NCBI GenBank assembly: GCA_036389155.1
Contig: DASVQN010000050.1
Location: 1-64,000, forward strand
From: CADCVT01 sp036389155
GTDB taxonomy: Bacteria; Actinomycetota; Thermoleophilia; Solirubrobacterales; Solirubrobacteraceae
Reading direction: 5' to 3'
Length of the DNA stretch: 64,000 nucleotides
The notes beneath the pieces were generated by a model. The model was not told the DNA's origin. It did no database searches and saw only the letters and a program-made list of their open reading frames with translations. This document shows positions 16,408-24,383 of this stretch, piece after piece. Every line of letters starts with the position of its first letter. Position 1 is the stretch's first letter. The translations under genes and the position numbers were made by a program.

Positions 16408-17954
16408 GCCGGCGTCAGCCTGCGCTTGAGGCGCTCGCTCTCGAGGTCGAGGTCGCGCTGCACCGCGTTCAGCTGCGGCGTCGTGATCTCGCCCTCGTCG
16501 CGCATCTGCGCGAGGCGGGAGCGCTCGACGGCGAGCAGGCCGATGCGCAGCCGCAGCCACGACCCGGTGTCGGACTCCGGCAGCGGCACGCCGTCCGCGC
16601 ACTCCCCCGCGAGCTGGTTGGCGCGCTGGGCGTAGAGCGACCGCGCGCGCTCCACCGTCGCCGCGTCGAGCCCGTGCTCGGCGAGCGAGAGGCGGCTGAT
16701 GTGGTCGAGCGCCGCCTCGATGGTGCGGAAGCGGACCATCGCCTGGCGCCGCTCGTCCGGCTCGTCCTGGCTGAACCGCATGGCGCGGATGAGGGCGGGC
16801 AGCGTCAGCCCCTGGAGGGTGAGCGTCACGACGATGACGATCAGCGTCAGGAAGATGATCTCGTCGCGCGCGCCGACGTCGAGCGGGACGGCGAGCGCGA
16901 CGGCCAGCGAGATGGCCCCGCGCATGCCCGACCAGCCGACGACGACGCGCTCGCGCCACCCGATCGGCTCGCGGCCCCCGAGGCGCTCGTCGAGCTCGAC
17001 CACGGTGAACTGGTGGAGCATCCGCACGACGATCACCACGAGCGCGAGCACGAGCCCGCTGAGCACGAGGCTGCCGCCGAGCTCGTCGACCAGGTCGGGG
17101 AACTGCAGGCCGACGAGCACGAACAGCAGCGACTCGAGCAGGAAGGTCAGGACCTCCCAGAAGCTGAACGCCTGCAGGCGGGTGGCCGAGTCGGTGAGGT
17201 CGGGGTCGCGCGCGCCGAGGTACAGGCCGCTGACGACCGCGGCGAGGATGCCCGACAGCCCCAGCTGCTCGGCGGCGCTGTAGAGCACGTACGGCGTGAG
17301 CAGCGTGACCGTGATCTCGACGAGCGCGTCGTCGAGCCGGCGGCGCAGCTGCGCGACGGCCCAGCCTCCCGCCAGGCCGACGAGCGTGCCGCCGGCGGCG
17401 ACGAGGAGCAGCTCGACGACCGCATCGCCGAGGCTGAACGTCCCCGCCATCGCGACCGCGATCGCGATGCGCCAGGCGGTCAGCGCCGTCGCGTCGTTGA
17501 CGAGGTTCTCGCCCTCGACGAGGTTCACCACGCGTTCGGGCGCGCCGAGGCGGCGGAAGACGGCGGTCGCCGCCACGAGGTCGGTCGGCGCGAGCACGGC
17601 GGCCAGCACGAACGCCGCCGGCCAGCTCAGCTCGTCGACGAGCGCGTGGGCGACGACCGCCACCGCGCCGATCGTGACCGCGACGAGGACGCCGGCGGCC
17701 AGCGCGATCGGCCGCGCGTCGCGCAGCAGTCGCCGCGGCGACGCCTGGTAGCCGGCCGCGTGCACGAGGGGCGGGATGAAGACGAGCAGGACGACGTCGG
17801 GCTCGAGGTCGATCTCCGGCAGGCCAGGCAGCGCGCCGAGCCCGAGCCCGCCGAGCACGAGGAAGATCGGGTACGGGAGGTCGAGCCGCCGCGCAAGCGA
17901 GACGAGGAGGGCGACGGCGACGAGGAGCGCGAAGAGGAACTCGATCTCGCCCAC
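16404..17954 (-). CDS. Na+/H+ antiporter, CPA1/NhaP type (516 aa)
   Basis: The protein exchanges Na+ (or K+) for protons across the cytoplasmic membrane. About 12 hydrophobic segments span residues 5-400, including the signature APTDLVAATAVFRRLGAPER and EGENLVNDATAL, whose Asp residues are the expected ion-binding site of CPA1 proteins. A hydrophilic C-terminal tail of roughly 120 residues follows, as is usual for the family, where it has a regulatory role. The GTG start is supported by TAGAGT six bases upstream (complement of 17961-17966), which fits a leaderless mRNA. It is coupled to the downstream DsbA-like gene. Confidence 0.92.
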   Translation of the reverse strand: MGEIEFLFALLVAVALLVSLARRLDLPYPIFLVLGGLGLGALPGLPEIDLEPDVVLLVFIPPLVHAAGYQASPRRLLRDARPIALAAGVLVAVTIGAVAVVAHALVDELSWPAAFVLAAVLAPTDLVAATAVFRRLGAPERVVNLVEGENLVNDATALTAWRIAIAVAMAGTFSLGDAVVELLLVAAGGTLVGLAGGWAVAQLRRRLDDALVEITVTLLTPYVLYSAAEQLGLSGILAAVVSGLYLGARDPDLTDSATRLQAFSFWEVLTFLLESLLFVLVGLQFPDLVDELGGSLVLSGLVLALVVIVVRMLHQFTVVELDERLGGREPIGWRERVVVGWSGMRGAISLAVALAVPLDVGARDEIIFLTLIVIVVTLTLQGLTLPALIRAMRFSQDEPDERRQAMVRFRTIEAALDHISRLSLAEHGLDAATVERARSLYAQRANQLAGECADGVPLPESDTGSWLRLRIGLLAVERSRLAQMRDEGEITTPQLNAVQRDLDLESERLKRRLTPA

Positions 17955-17960
17955 GCATCG

Positions 17961-17966
17961 ACTCTA
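17961..17966 (-). promoter_or_regulatory. -10 hexamer of the antiporter gene
   Basis: On the minus strand TAGAGT ends six bases before the GTG start at 17954, ideal for a leaderless transcript. No Shine-Dalgarno or clear -35 sequence is visible. A GC palindrome lies just behind it (about 17973-17989). Confidence 0.5.
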
Positions 17967-18008
17967 CGAACCCACGCCGCGCGCGGCGGTGCGGGGCCGG
18001 GCGCGCTG

Positions 18009-19847
18009 CTACGCGGCGGCGGGGAGGGACCGCGAGTGCGCCCACTCGGCGAGCGCTGGTCCCTCGAGCGGGCGGCTGAAGTAGTAGCCCTGGCCGAGGT
18101 CGCAGCCGAGCGCGGCGAGCTGCTCGCACACGCCGCGGTCCTCGACGCCCTCGGCCACGACGCGCAGCCCGAGGTTGCGCGCGAGGTCGATCGTCGAGCG
18201 GACGATCGTCGCGTCGCTGTGGTCCTTCGCCATCCCGACGACGAACGAGCGGTCGATCTTGATCTCGTCGACCGGCAGCTGCTTGAGCTTGCCGAGCGAC
18301 GAGTAGCCGGTGCCGAAGTCGTCGATCGACAGGCCGACGCCGAGCCCGTGCAGGGCGGCGAGGATCTCGAGCGCGCGCTGCGGGTCGGCCATGATCGTCG
18401 ACTCCGTCAGCTCCAGCTCGAGCGCCTGCGCCGGCACGCTCCACTTGCTGAGCAGCGCCTCGACGTCCTCGATCAGCGCGCGGTCGAGCAGGCTGCGCAT
18501 CGACAAATTCACGGCGACCGTCATGTCGAGCCCGGCGCTGCGCCACTGGCCGACCTGCGAGAGGGCGGCGTCGAGGACGTGCAGGGTGAGCGGCCGGATC
18601 AGGCCGGTGTGCTCGGCGTGCCCGACGAAGCTGCCGGGCATCACGAGGCCGCGCAGCGGGTGCTCCCAGCGCACGAGCGCCTCGGCACCGCGCACCTCGC
18701 CGGTGAGCAGGTCCACCTTCGGCTGGTAGAGGACGCCGAGCTCGCCGTCGGACATGCCGCGGCGCAGGTCGCCGACGATGGCGAGCGGGTCGGCCCGGCC
18801 GCTGACGACGTCGAAGAGCTCCTGGCCCGAGCGCGTCCCCTTGGCGACGTACATGGCCATGTCGGCGCGCTGCATGAGCGTGTCGACGTCCTCCCCGTGC
18901 TCGGGGAAGCAGGCGATGCCGAGCGAGGCGCCGATCTCGAGGTCGGCGTCGTCGACGCGGAACGGCTCCTCGAGCGTCTGGAGGATCTTCTGGCCGACCT
19001 CGGCGCCGGCCTCGGCGTCGGGCGCGGTCGGCAGCAGGACCGCGAACTCGTCGCCGCCCAGGCGGGCGACGGTGTCGCTGGAGCGCAGGACCGCAGCGAT
19101 CCGCGGGCCGACGAGCTTGAGCAGCTCGTCGCCGCGGTGGTGGCCGAGCGTGTCGTTGACCTCCTTGAACTTGTCGAGGTCGAGGAGCATCACGACCGGC
19201 CGCGTGCCGTTGCGCTGCGCCGCGGACAGGGCGCGGTCGACGCGGTCCTGGAAGAGGGCGCGGTTCGGCAGGCCGGTGAGGACGTCGTGCAGGGCGCGGT
19301 TCTCGCTGAGGACGGCGTGGCGCCCCGCGACGTGCAGCGCGGCCAGCGGCAGGACGAGCATCGGCAGCAGCGCGGCGGAGAAGTCGCCGACGAGCACAGC
19401 GATCGGGGCGAGCCCGAGCGTGCCCGCGCCCGCGACGAGCGTGAAGGCGACGTCGTCGTTGCGCGCGCCCGCGACGCGGACCGCGAGCAGCGCCGCCGCC
19501 GCGAGGAAGATGCCGGGCAGGTCGGCGGGCAGGAACGCCTCGCCCGACGTGCGCGGAACGGAGGTGAGCGCGCCGAGGACGAGCGCGGCGGCTCCGACGG
19601 CGACGAGGTTGCCGACGGTTCCCGCGATGAACCCCTTGACGCTCGGGCGCGTGCGCGCGCCGTGCACGACGCAGGCGCCGGCCTGCGCGCCCGCCGCGAC
19701 CCAGGGGCCGGCGAACAGCAGCACGGCGAACACGACCGCGGCGGCCACGGGCGCCTCGCGCTCGTCGCCGCGACGGGGCACGCGCACAGGCCATGCGGCG
19801 GCCAGCGGCGCGGTGACCGCGAGCGCAAGCTGCGCGGCCAGGCTCAT
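18009..19847 (-). CDS. Membrane GGDEF-EAL cyclic-di-GMP protein (612 aa)
   Basis: The protein can both make and degrade cyclic di-GMP. Residues 1 to about 175 form several membrane segments without a recognised sensor family. The GGDEF domain (about 185-345) has an intact active site (RLGGDEF, G264-F268) and an intact inhibitory I-site, R255-x-x-D258, five residues before it. The EAL domain (about 360-605) keeps E389-A390-L391, LTEST, IDDFGTGYSSL and KIDRSFV, so the phosphodiesterase side should also be active. Direction of net activity cannot be read. It sits alone, upstream of the antiporter on the same strand, 54 bases away. Confidence 0.95.
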   Translation of the reverse strand: MSLAAQLALAVTAPLAAAWPVRVPRRGDEREAPVAAAVVFAVLLFAGPWVAAGAQAGACVVHGARTRPSVKGFIAGTVGNLVAVGAAALVLGALTSVPRTSGEAFLPADLPGIFLAAAALLAVRVAGARNDDVAFTLVAGAGTLGLAPIAVLVGDFSAALLPMLVLPLAALHVAGRHAVLSENRALHDVLTGLPNRALFQDRVDRALSAAQRNGTRPVVMLLDLDKFKEVNDTLGHHRGDELLKLVGPRIAAVLRSSDTVARLGGDEFAVLLPTAPDAEAGAEVGQKILQTLEEPFRVDDADLEIGASLGIACFPEHGEDVDTLMQRADMAMYVAKGTRSGQELFDVVSGRADPLAIVGDLRRGMSDGELGVLYQPKVDLLTGEVRGAEALVRWEHPLRGLVMPGSFVGHAEHTGLIRPLTLHVLDAALSQVGQWRSAGLDMTVAVNLSMRSLLDRALIEDVEALLSKWSVPAQALELELTESTIMADPQRALEILAALHGLGVGLSIDDFGTGYSSLGKLKQLPVDEIKIDRSFVVGMAKDHSDATIVRSTIDLARNLGLRVVAEGVEDRGVCEQLAALGCDLGQGYYFSRPLEGPALAEWAHSRSLPAAA

Positions 19848-19940
19848 GCCGTCCCGTCCTTGGGGTGCTGCGTGCGTCCGTGCATCGCGGCGGCCATCAT
19901 GAGGACCCTTCGGGTGTCCGGCGGCCCCAGACCGGCCGTT

Positions 19941-20930
19941 TCAACGCATGTGCGGCCCGGCCCTCCCCAGAACTGGGGATGCCGGGACCTCCGGCTCGAC
20001 GTCTGTACGACGACGGGCCGGTGCGCGCGCCGGGCTCAGCCGGCCCGCCGCGGCGACCGCGAACAGCAGCGCGAGCCATGCGCCGGTCGCGACCAGGATG
20101 TGCAGCCAGACGATCTCCGTCGGCAGCTCGAGCTCGTACTGCGCGAACCCGATCACGCCCTGCGCGGCGACCAGGAGACACAGCGCGGTGAGCGCGCGGC
20201 GCAGCTCGGCGCCGCCTCCCCAGCGGCGCGCGAGCAGCCAGACCGCGACGGCGGAGAGGCCGAGCAGCGTGCCCGTGCGCCCGTGCCAGTGGATCGCGTT
20301 GTCGAGCGTCCCGAAGAGGTCGAGCCGCGAGACGGGCTCGTTCTCCTCGTTCTCGCCCGCGTGCGGGCCGGCGGCGGTGGCGACGGTGCCCGCGACGATG
20401 GCCAGAGCGCCGATCGGCAGCAGGGCGCGCGTGGCCCAGACGAGGCGTCGGTCGTGGGTCGGCCTGGCCAGCTGCTCGGGTTCGTGGCGCGCGCGCCAGT
20501 AGAGCGCCACGGCGGCGCAGAGGATGAGCATGGAGAGCGCGAAGTGGCCCATGACGAAGCCGGGCTTCAGCTCGAAAAGCACGGTGAGGCCGCCGAGGAC
20601 GCCCTGCATGAGGACGCCGAGGGGCAGCAGCGCGCCGAGCACCGCGAGGTCGCGGCGGAACGGGCGCCGGCGCCAGGCGGCGAAGCCCGCCACGAGCGAG
20701 ACGATGCCGACGAGGCCCGAGGCCAGCCGGTTGCCGTACTCGATCCACGCGTGCGTCTCGAGCGGCGCGACGACGCCCCGGCCGCACTTCGGCCAGTTCG
20801 GGCAGCCCAGGCCCGAGCCGCTGAGGCGCACGGCGGCGCCGGTGAGGACGATGAGGCCGAGCGTGCCGAGGGCGAAGAGCGCGAGGTGCTCGACGCGGCG
20901 CGGCGTGAACGTGGGCAGGCGGCGGCGCAC
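19941..20930 (-). CDS. ctaA: Heme A synthase, COX15/CtaA family (329 aa)
   Basis: Heme A synthase oxidises heme O to heme A for cytochrome oxidase in the membrane. Eight hydrophobic segments are visible, with the family features RLSGSGLGCPNWPKC (first-half Cys pair), IEYGNRLASG, a His in MGHFALSM, DNAIHWHGRTG and EIVWLHI, which carry the heme-ligating histidines. Length fits the two-repeat family architecture. The GTG start at 20930 is supported by TACCCT eight bases upstream and lacks a Shine-Dalgarno sequence. No ctaB or oxidase subunit genes lie nearby. Confidence 0.93.
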   Translation of the reverse strand: MRRRLPTFTPRRVEHLALFALGTLGLIVLTGAAVRLSGSGLGCPNWPKCGRGVVAPLETHAWIEYGNRLASGLVGIVSLVAGFAAWRRRPFRRDLAVLGALLPLGVLMQGVLGGLTVLFELKPGFVMGHFALSMLILCAAVALYWRARHEPEQLARPTHDRRLVWATRALLPIGALAIVAGTVATAAGPHAGENEENEPVSRLDLFGTLDNAIHWHGRTGTLLGLSAVAVWLLARRWGGGAELRRALTALCLLVAAQGVIGFAQYELELPTEIVWLHILVATGAWLALLFAVAAAGRLSPARAPARRRTDVEPEVPASPVLGRAGPHMR

Positions 20931-20938
20931 GGGTGGGA

Positions 20939-20944
20939 AGGGTA
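20939..20944 (-). promoter_or_regulatory. -10 hexamer of ctaA
   Basis: TACCCT on the minus strand lies 8 nt before the GTG at 20930; leaderless arrangement, no -35 box recognised. Confidence 0.4.
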
Positions 20945-20988
20945 GGGCGAGCCGCCCTCGGTTCCTTCGCGGGGACCGGTCGTGCGTC

Positions 20989-20994
20989 TAGAGT
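20989..20994 (+). promoter_or_regulatory. -10 hexamer of the first glycosyltransferase gene
   Basis: TAGAGT ends six bases before the GTG at 21001, again the leaderless spacing. It faces away from the ctaA -10 element 45 bases to the left. Confidence 0.5.
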
Positions 20995-21000
20995 GCGCGC

Positions 21001-21969
21001 GTGCGCTCGCCCACGCCGACCCGGTTGTCGGTCGTCGTCCCGGCCTCCAACCGGCCGCCGACGCTCGAGCGCTGCGCCGCGGCCGTCCGCTCCGCGCTGC
21101 GCGACGGGGATGAGCTGCTCGTCGTGACCGAGCCGTCGGGCACGTCGCCCGCGCGGCTGCGCAACGCGGGCGCGACGCGCGCGAGCGGCGACGTCGTCGT
21201 GTTCCTCGACGCCGACATCGTCGTGCACGACGACGCGCTGGAGCGCCTGCGGGCCGCCTTCGACGCCGACGCCGAGCTGGCGGCGGCGTTCGGGTCCTAC
21301 GACGACGACCCGCCGGGCGGCACCGTCGCCATGTTCCGCAACCTGCTGCACCACCACGTCCACCAGTCCGCCGCCGGGCCGGCGAAGACGTTCTGGGCCG
21401 GGCTCGGCGCCGTGCGGCGCGACCTCTTCCTCGCCGCCGGCGGGTTCGACGACCGCCGCTACCCGCGGCCGATGCTCGAGGACGTCGAGCTGGGGCTGCG
21501 GCTGGTCGACGACGGGCGGCGGATCCTCCTCATGCCGGACGTGGCCGGCACGCACCTGAAGACGTGGAGCCTGCGCCAGATGGTGCGCACGGACATCCGC
21601 GACCGGGGCGTCCCGTGGACGCGCCTGCTGCTCGAGCGCCGCCGCGCCCCCGCCGTGCTGAACCTCGGCTGGCGGCACCGGCTGTCGGCGCTGTGCGTCG
21701 CCGCGCTGCCCGTGCTCGCGGTGCTCGGCGTCTTTCTCGGCGTCGCGGCGTGCGCGGCGCTGTTCGTCGCGCTGAACGTGCGGTTCTACGCGCTGCTCGT
21801 CCGCCGGATGGGCGCGCCGCGCGCGGTCCTCGGCGTCGGCCTGCACGCGCTGCACCACGCGCTCGCGCTCGCCGCGCTGGGCGTGGGCGTGCTCGCGCAC
21901 GTGCGCCGCAGCCACGCGCTGCCGCGCCCGCAGCCGCTCGAGCCCACGCCGATCCGCGAACGCGCCTGA
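21001..21969 (+). CDS. Family 2 glycosyltransferase with C-terminal membrane segments (322 aa)
   Basis: This inverting GT-A enzyme has the nucleotide-sugar binding start LSVVVPASNRPPTLERC, the metal-binding DADIVVHDDA (DxD-like, about residue 74), and the acceptor-side PMLEDVELGLRL (ED, catalytic-base region). Two or three hydrophobic stretches after residue 220 anchor it to the membrane, as in enzymes that act on lipid-linked acceptors. It is the left edge of the glycan locus. The donor sugar is not predictable. The leaderless-type TAGAGT at 20989 supports the GTG start. Confidence 0.88.
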   Translation: MRSPTPTRLSVVVPASNRPPTLERCAAAVRSALRDGDELLVVTEPSGTSPARLRNAGATRASGDVVVFLDADIVVHDDALERLRAAFDADAELAAAFGSYDDDPPGGTVAMFRNLLHHHVHQSAAGPAKTFWAGLGAVRRDLFLAAGGFDDRRYPRPMLEDVELGLRLVDDGRRILLMPDVAGTHLKTWSLRQMVRTDIRDRGVPWTRLLLERRRAPAVLNLGWRHRLSALCVAALPVLAVLGVFLGVAACAALFVALNVRFYALLVRRMGAPRAVLGVGLHALHHALALAALGVGVLAHVRRSHALPRPQPLEPTPIRERA

Positions 21970-22009
21970 CGGGCCCCACCGCGCCCCTCCGGCGGCGATC
22001 GAGGTTCCT

Positions 22010-22783
22010 CTACGCCACGCCCGGGTGCGCCCGGTAGCCCGCGACGACCTCGTCGAACGGGCCGTCGGCGACGACGCGGCCCGCCTCCAGGTGGACGGCG
22101 CGGTCGCAGAAGGTGGCGAGGAGGCCGTGGTCGTGGCCGGCGGCGACGACGACGCCTCCCGCGGCGGTCAGCGCGCGGGCGCGCTCGGCGACCAGCGTGC
22201 GGAACTCGTGGTCGAGGGCCTCGTGGACCTCGTCGAGGACGACGACCTTCGCGCCGGCCGCCTGGCCGACGGCGAAGCCGAGGCGGGCGCGCATCCCCTG
22301 CGAGTAGGTGGTCACCGGGCGCTCGAACGCGCTGCCGAGCGCGGCGAGGTCGCGGACGTCGTCGAGCCGCGCGCGCATCGCGCTGCGGCTGAGACCGGCC
22401 AGCACGCCGAGCAGCTCGGCGTTCTCGCGCCCGCTCAGGATGCTGATGAGGCCCGCCTCGATCGACAGCAGGGCGCCGACGCGACCGCGCACCTCGATCT
22501 CGCCCTCGTCGGCGACCACGACCCCGGCGATCGCGCGCAGCAGGGTCGTCTTCCCCGACCCGCTGCGGCCGACGAGCGCGACGGACTCGCCGGGCAGGAG
22601 CGTCAGGTCGACGCCGCGCAGCGCCCACACGCGATCGGCCGAGCGCCGCAGCCGCGCCAGCGCCGGCGTGACCGGCCGCTGGTGGCGGTCGAGGACGAAC
22701 TCGACGCCGAGGCCCCGCGCCGCGACGAGCCCTCCGCCGGGCGGGACGTGGACGTCGGGTCGGCTGTCGGTGGCGTGGGCCAC
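22010..22783 (-). CDS. Polysaccharide ABC exporter ATPase (Wzt/TagH-like, 257 aa)
   Basis: The ATP-binding protein of an ABC-2 polysaccharide exporter. Walker A GRSGSGKTT begins near residue 72, the degenerate signature is YSQGMRARLGFA, and Walker B is VVVLDEV; the SQGM form is typical of O-antigen and teichoic-acid exporters. There is no C-terminal carbohydrate-binding domain, as in TagH-short or KpsT-type proteins. The GTG at 22783 is chosen because TAGGCT lies 11 bases upstream; a longer frame would run into the divergent gene. Its likely permease partner is at 24384, beyond an oppositely oriented gene. Confidence 0.9.
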   Translation of the reverse strand: MAHATDSRPDVHVPPGGGLVAARGLGVEFVLDRHQRPVTPALARLRRSADRVWALRGVDLTLLPGESVALVGRSGSGKTTLLRAIAGVVVADEGEIEVRGRVGALLSIEAGLISILSGRENAELLGVLAGLSRSAMRARLDDVRDLAALGSAFERPVTTYSQGMRARLGFAVGQAAGAKVVVLDEVHEALDHEFRTLVAERARALTAAGGVVVAAGHDHGLLATFCDRAVHLEAGRVVADGPFDEVVAGYRAHPGVA

Positions 22784-22794
22784 GAGAGCCGCAC

Positions 22795-22804
22795 AGCCTA
22801 TGCT
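22795..22804. promoter_or_regulatory. Bidirectional -10 element with a shared TA step
   Basis: The 10-mer AGCCTATGCT carries TAGGCT on the minus strand (22800-22795, toward the GTG at 22783) and TATGCT on the plus strand (22799-22804, toward the GTG at 22815). The two boxes share one TA step, as at 6165-6174 and 27327-27336. If correct, the ATG at 22800 is part of the promoter and not a start. Confidence 0.5.
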
Positions 22805-22814
22805 GGCCGCCGCC

Positions 22815-24365
22815 GTGTCGCGGACCCTGCCCCCAGCCGCGCGGCCGCTCGCCGCGGTGGTGCTCCTCGCCGGGACGGCGGCTCTGACACGCGCCTCGAG
22901 CTGGCGCAAGCCGCTCGGGACCGACACCGGCCAGTACCTCTACATCGGCGACCTCGTCCTGCACGGCGGGACGCCGTACACCGACGCCGTCACCAACAAG
23001 GGCCCGCTGACGTACCTGCTGTTCGCGGTCATCCGCCTCGGGGCGGGGACGTCGATGACCGCGGTGCGGCTCGCGCTGCTCGCGTTCGCGGTCGTGGCGG
23101 CGGTGGCGCTCGGAGCCTACGTCGCGCACTTCGCCGGCCGCGCCGCGGGCGCGCTCGCCGCGGTCGCCTTCGCCCTGTTCGCCGGCCTGCCCGCCCTGCA
23201 GGGCGCCGACCCCAACACCGAGCAGTTCGGGATCGCGCTCATCGTGGGGTCGTGGTGGCTCGCGACGCAGTCGGCGCGCGGAGCGGGGTGGTCGCTCGCA
23301 GCGGGAGCGTCGATCGCGGCGGCGGTCGCGATGAACCCCGCGTTCGGGCTCGCGCTGCCGTTCGTCGCGTTCGAGGTCGTACGCGCTTCTCGGCGGAGGG
23401 CCGATCTCCCGCCGCCCAGACGCTCGGGACCTGAGGGCGGAGCCCGATGTCCGTCTGGGCGGTGGGATGGTCGGACCTCCGCCCGCCGCGTGGCCCTTGC
23501 GACCGCCGGCGGGCTCGCCGTCGCGCTCCCCCTCCTCGTCTGGCTCCTCGCGAGCGGCGCGCTCGACGACATGTGGCACCAGGTCGTCGACTACGCGCTG
23601 AACCGCGCCGACGGCTCGGTCACCGAGGGCGCGGTCCCCGACGACGGCACGTCGACCGGCAGCGACGGCGAGGGCACGCTCGGCCTCCCCGCGCGCGGCC
23701 TCTGGCTGCTCGGCGTGCTCGGCCTGCTCGTCGCGTGCACCGAGGCGCGGCTGCGGCGCGTGGCCCTCCCCCTCCTCGCCTGGGTCGTCGTCTGCTGGGC
23801 GCGGGTGAAGGTCGCCACGTACGAGTTCCCGCACCACTACTACCCCGTCGTGCCCGCGCTCGCGGCCGGCCTGGCCCTCGGCGGGCTGCGCTTCGCCGAG
23901 CTGGTCCCGCGGCCGCGCGTCCGGTGGGCGCTCGCCGCCGTCGTCCTCGCGATCCCGCTCTGGCAGTGGGTCGCGGTGCCCGAGCGCGACGCGCTCGACG
24001 TCCCGCCGGGCCTGCGCTGGGGCAAGGAGTTCCGCTCGTTCTCGCTCGCGTACCCGGTCGCCTCCTTCGTCCGGGCGCACACGCGCGAGGACGACCGGAT
24101 CCTCGTCGCCGGCACCGATGCCGAGGTGTACTGGCTCGCCGACCGCCACGCGAGCTCGCCGTACTTCGACGTCTTCCCGATCCTCGCCGACGGCCGCCGC
24201 GCCGGCCAGCGGGCGAACGACGTCGCGTACGACCCGCCCGCGGCGATCGTCGCGATGCCCGGGGCCGAGGACGCCGACCCGTTCTTCGTCGACCTGCTCG
24301 CACTGCACGAGTTCCCGCCCGCGTACGAGGTCGACGGCGCGCGCGTGTGGCTGCTGAAGCGCTGA
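22815..24365 (+). CDS. GT-C type membrane glycosyltransferase (516 aa)
   Basis: This is a polytopic membrane protein of the ArnT/PMT-like class that uses lipid-phosphate sugars. The first periplasmic-side loop carries GTDTGQYLYIGDLVLHGGTP, where the acidic residue is the expected catalytic site, followed by NKGPLTYLLFA and roughly ten hydrophobic segments; a hydrophilic C-terminal end of about 100 residues follows. GTG 22815 is preferred because TATGCT lies 10 bases upstream; an in-frame ATG at 22800 overlaps that box. Residues about 193-223 (GRWDGRT and surroundings) are foreign in composition and derive from a palindromic DNA insert at 23392-23483. It separates the exporter ATPase from its permease. 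Confidence 0.82.
   Translation: MSRTLPPAARPLAAVVLLAGTAALTRASSWRKPLGTDTGQYLYIGDLVLHGGTPYTDAVTNKGPLTYLLFAVIRLGAGTSMTAVRLALLAFAVVAAVALGAYVAHFAGRAAGALAAVAFALFAGLPALQGADPNTEQFGIALIVGSWWLATQSARGAGWSLAAGASIAAAVAMNPAFGLALPFVAFEVVRASRRRADLPPPRRSGPEGGARCPSGRWDGRTSARRVALATAGGLAVALPLLVWLLASGALDDMWHQVVDYALNRADGSVTEGAVPDDGTSTGSDGEGTLGLPARGLWLLGVLGLLVACTEARLRRVALPLLAWVVVCWARVKVATYEFPHHYYPVVPALAAGLALGGLRFAELVPRPRVRWALAAVVLAIPLWQWVAVPERDALDVPPGLRWGKEFRSFSLAYPVASFVRAHTREDDRILVAGTDAEVYWLADRHASSPYFDVFPILADGRRAGQRANDVAYDPPAAIVAMPGAEDADPFFVDLLALHEFPPAYEVDGARVWLLKR
23392..23483 (+). repeat. 92-bp imperfect palindrome inserted in frame in the GT-C gene
   Basis: The inner arms are perfect: 23412-23422 (CCGCCCAGACG) pairs with 23452-23462. 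The outer arms, 23392-23411 and 23463-23483, continue the pairing with a few mismatches (GGCGGAGG and CCGA blocks match CCTCCGCC and TCGG on the other side). The 29-base centre holds GGGCGGAGCCC, itself a small hairpin. The encoded Arg/Pro/Gly-rich segment sits between two membrane helices. The features fit a small mobile palindromic repeat tolerated as a protein loop. Confidence 0.65.
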
Positions 24366-24371
24366 CCGTCC

Positions 24372-24377
24372 TACCCT
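24372..24377 (+). promoter_or_regulatory. -10 hexamer of the exporter permease gene
   Basis: TACCCT ends six bases before the GTG at 24384, the leaderless spacing, and begins seven bases after the stop of the GT-C gene. The permease may therefore have its own start of transcription in addition to read-through. Confidence 0.45.
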
Positions 24378-24383
24378 CTCCGC

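Noticed and set aside
17973..17989. GC palindrome upstream of the antiporter as an operator
   Set aside because: CG-rich palindromes of this length are expected often at this base composition, and there is no second copy.
15928..19794. 1288-residue frame covering the DsbA-like gene and running through the antiporter and GGDEF/EAL genes
   Set aside because: Only the final 159 residues are real; upstream it is a shifted reading of two clear genes. It is not a fusion protein.
19848..19940. Possible cyclic-di-GMP riboswitch near the GGDEF/EAL gene
   Set aside because: The 93-base gap lacks the conserved GEMM core and is too short to hold the aptamer upstream of the gene.
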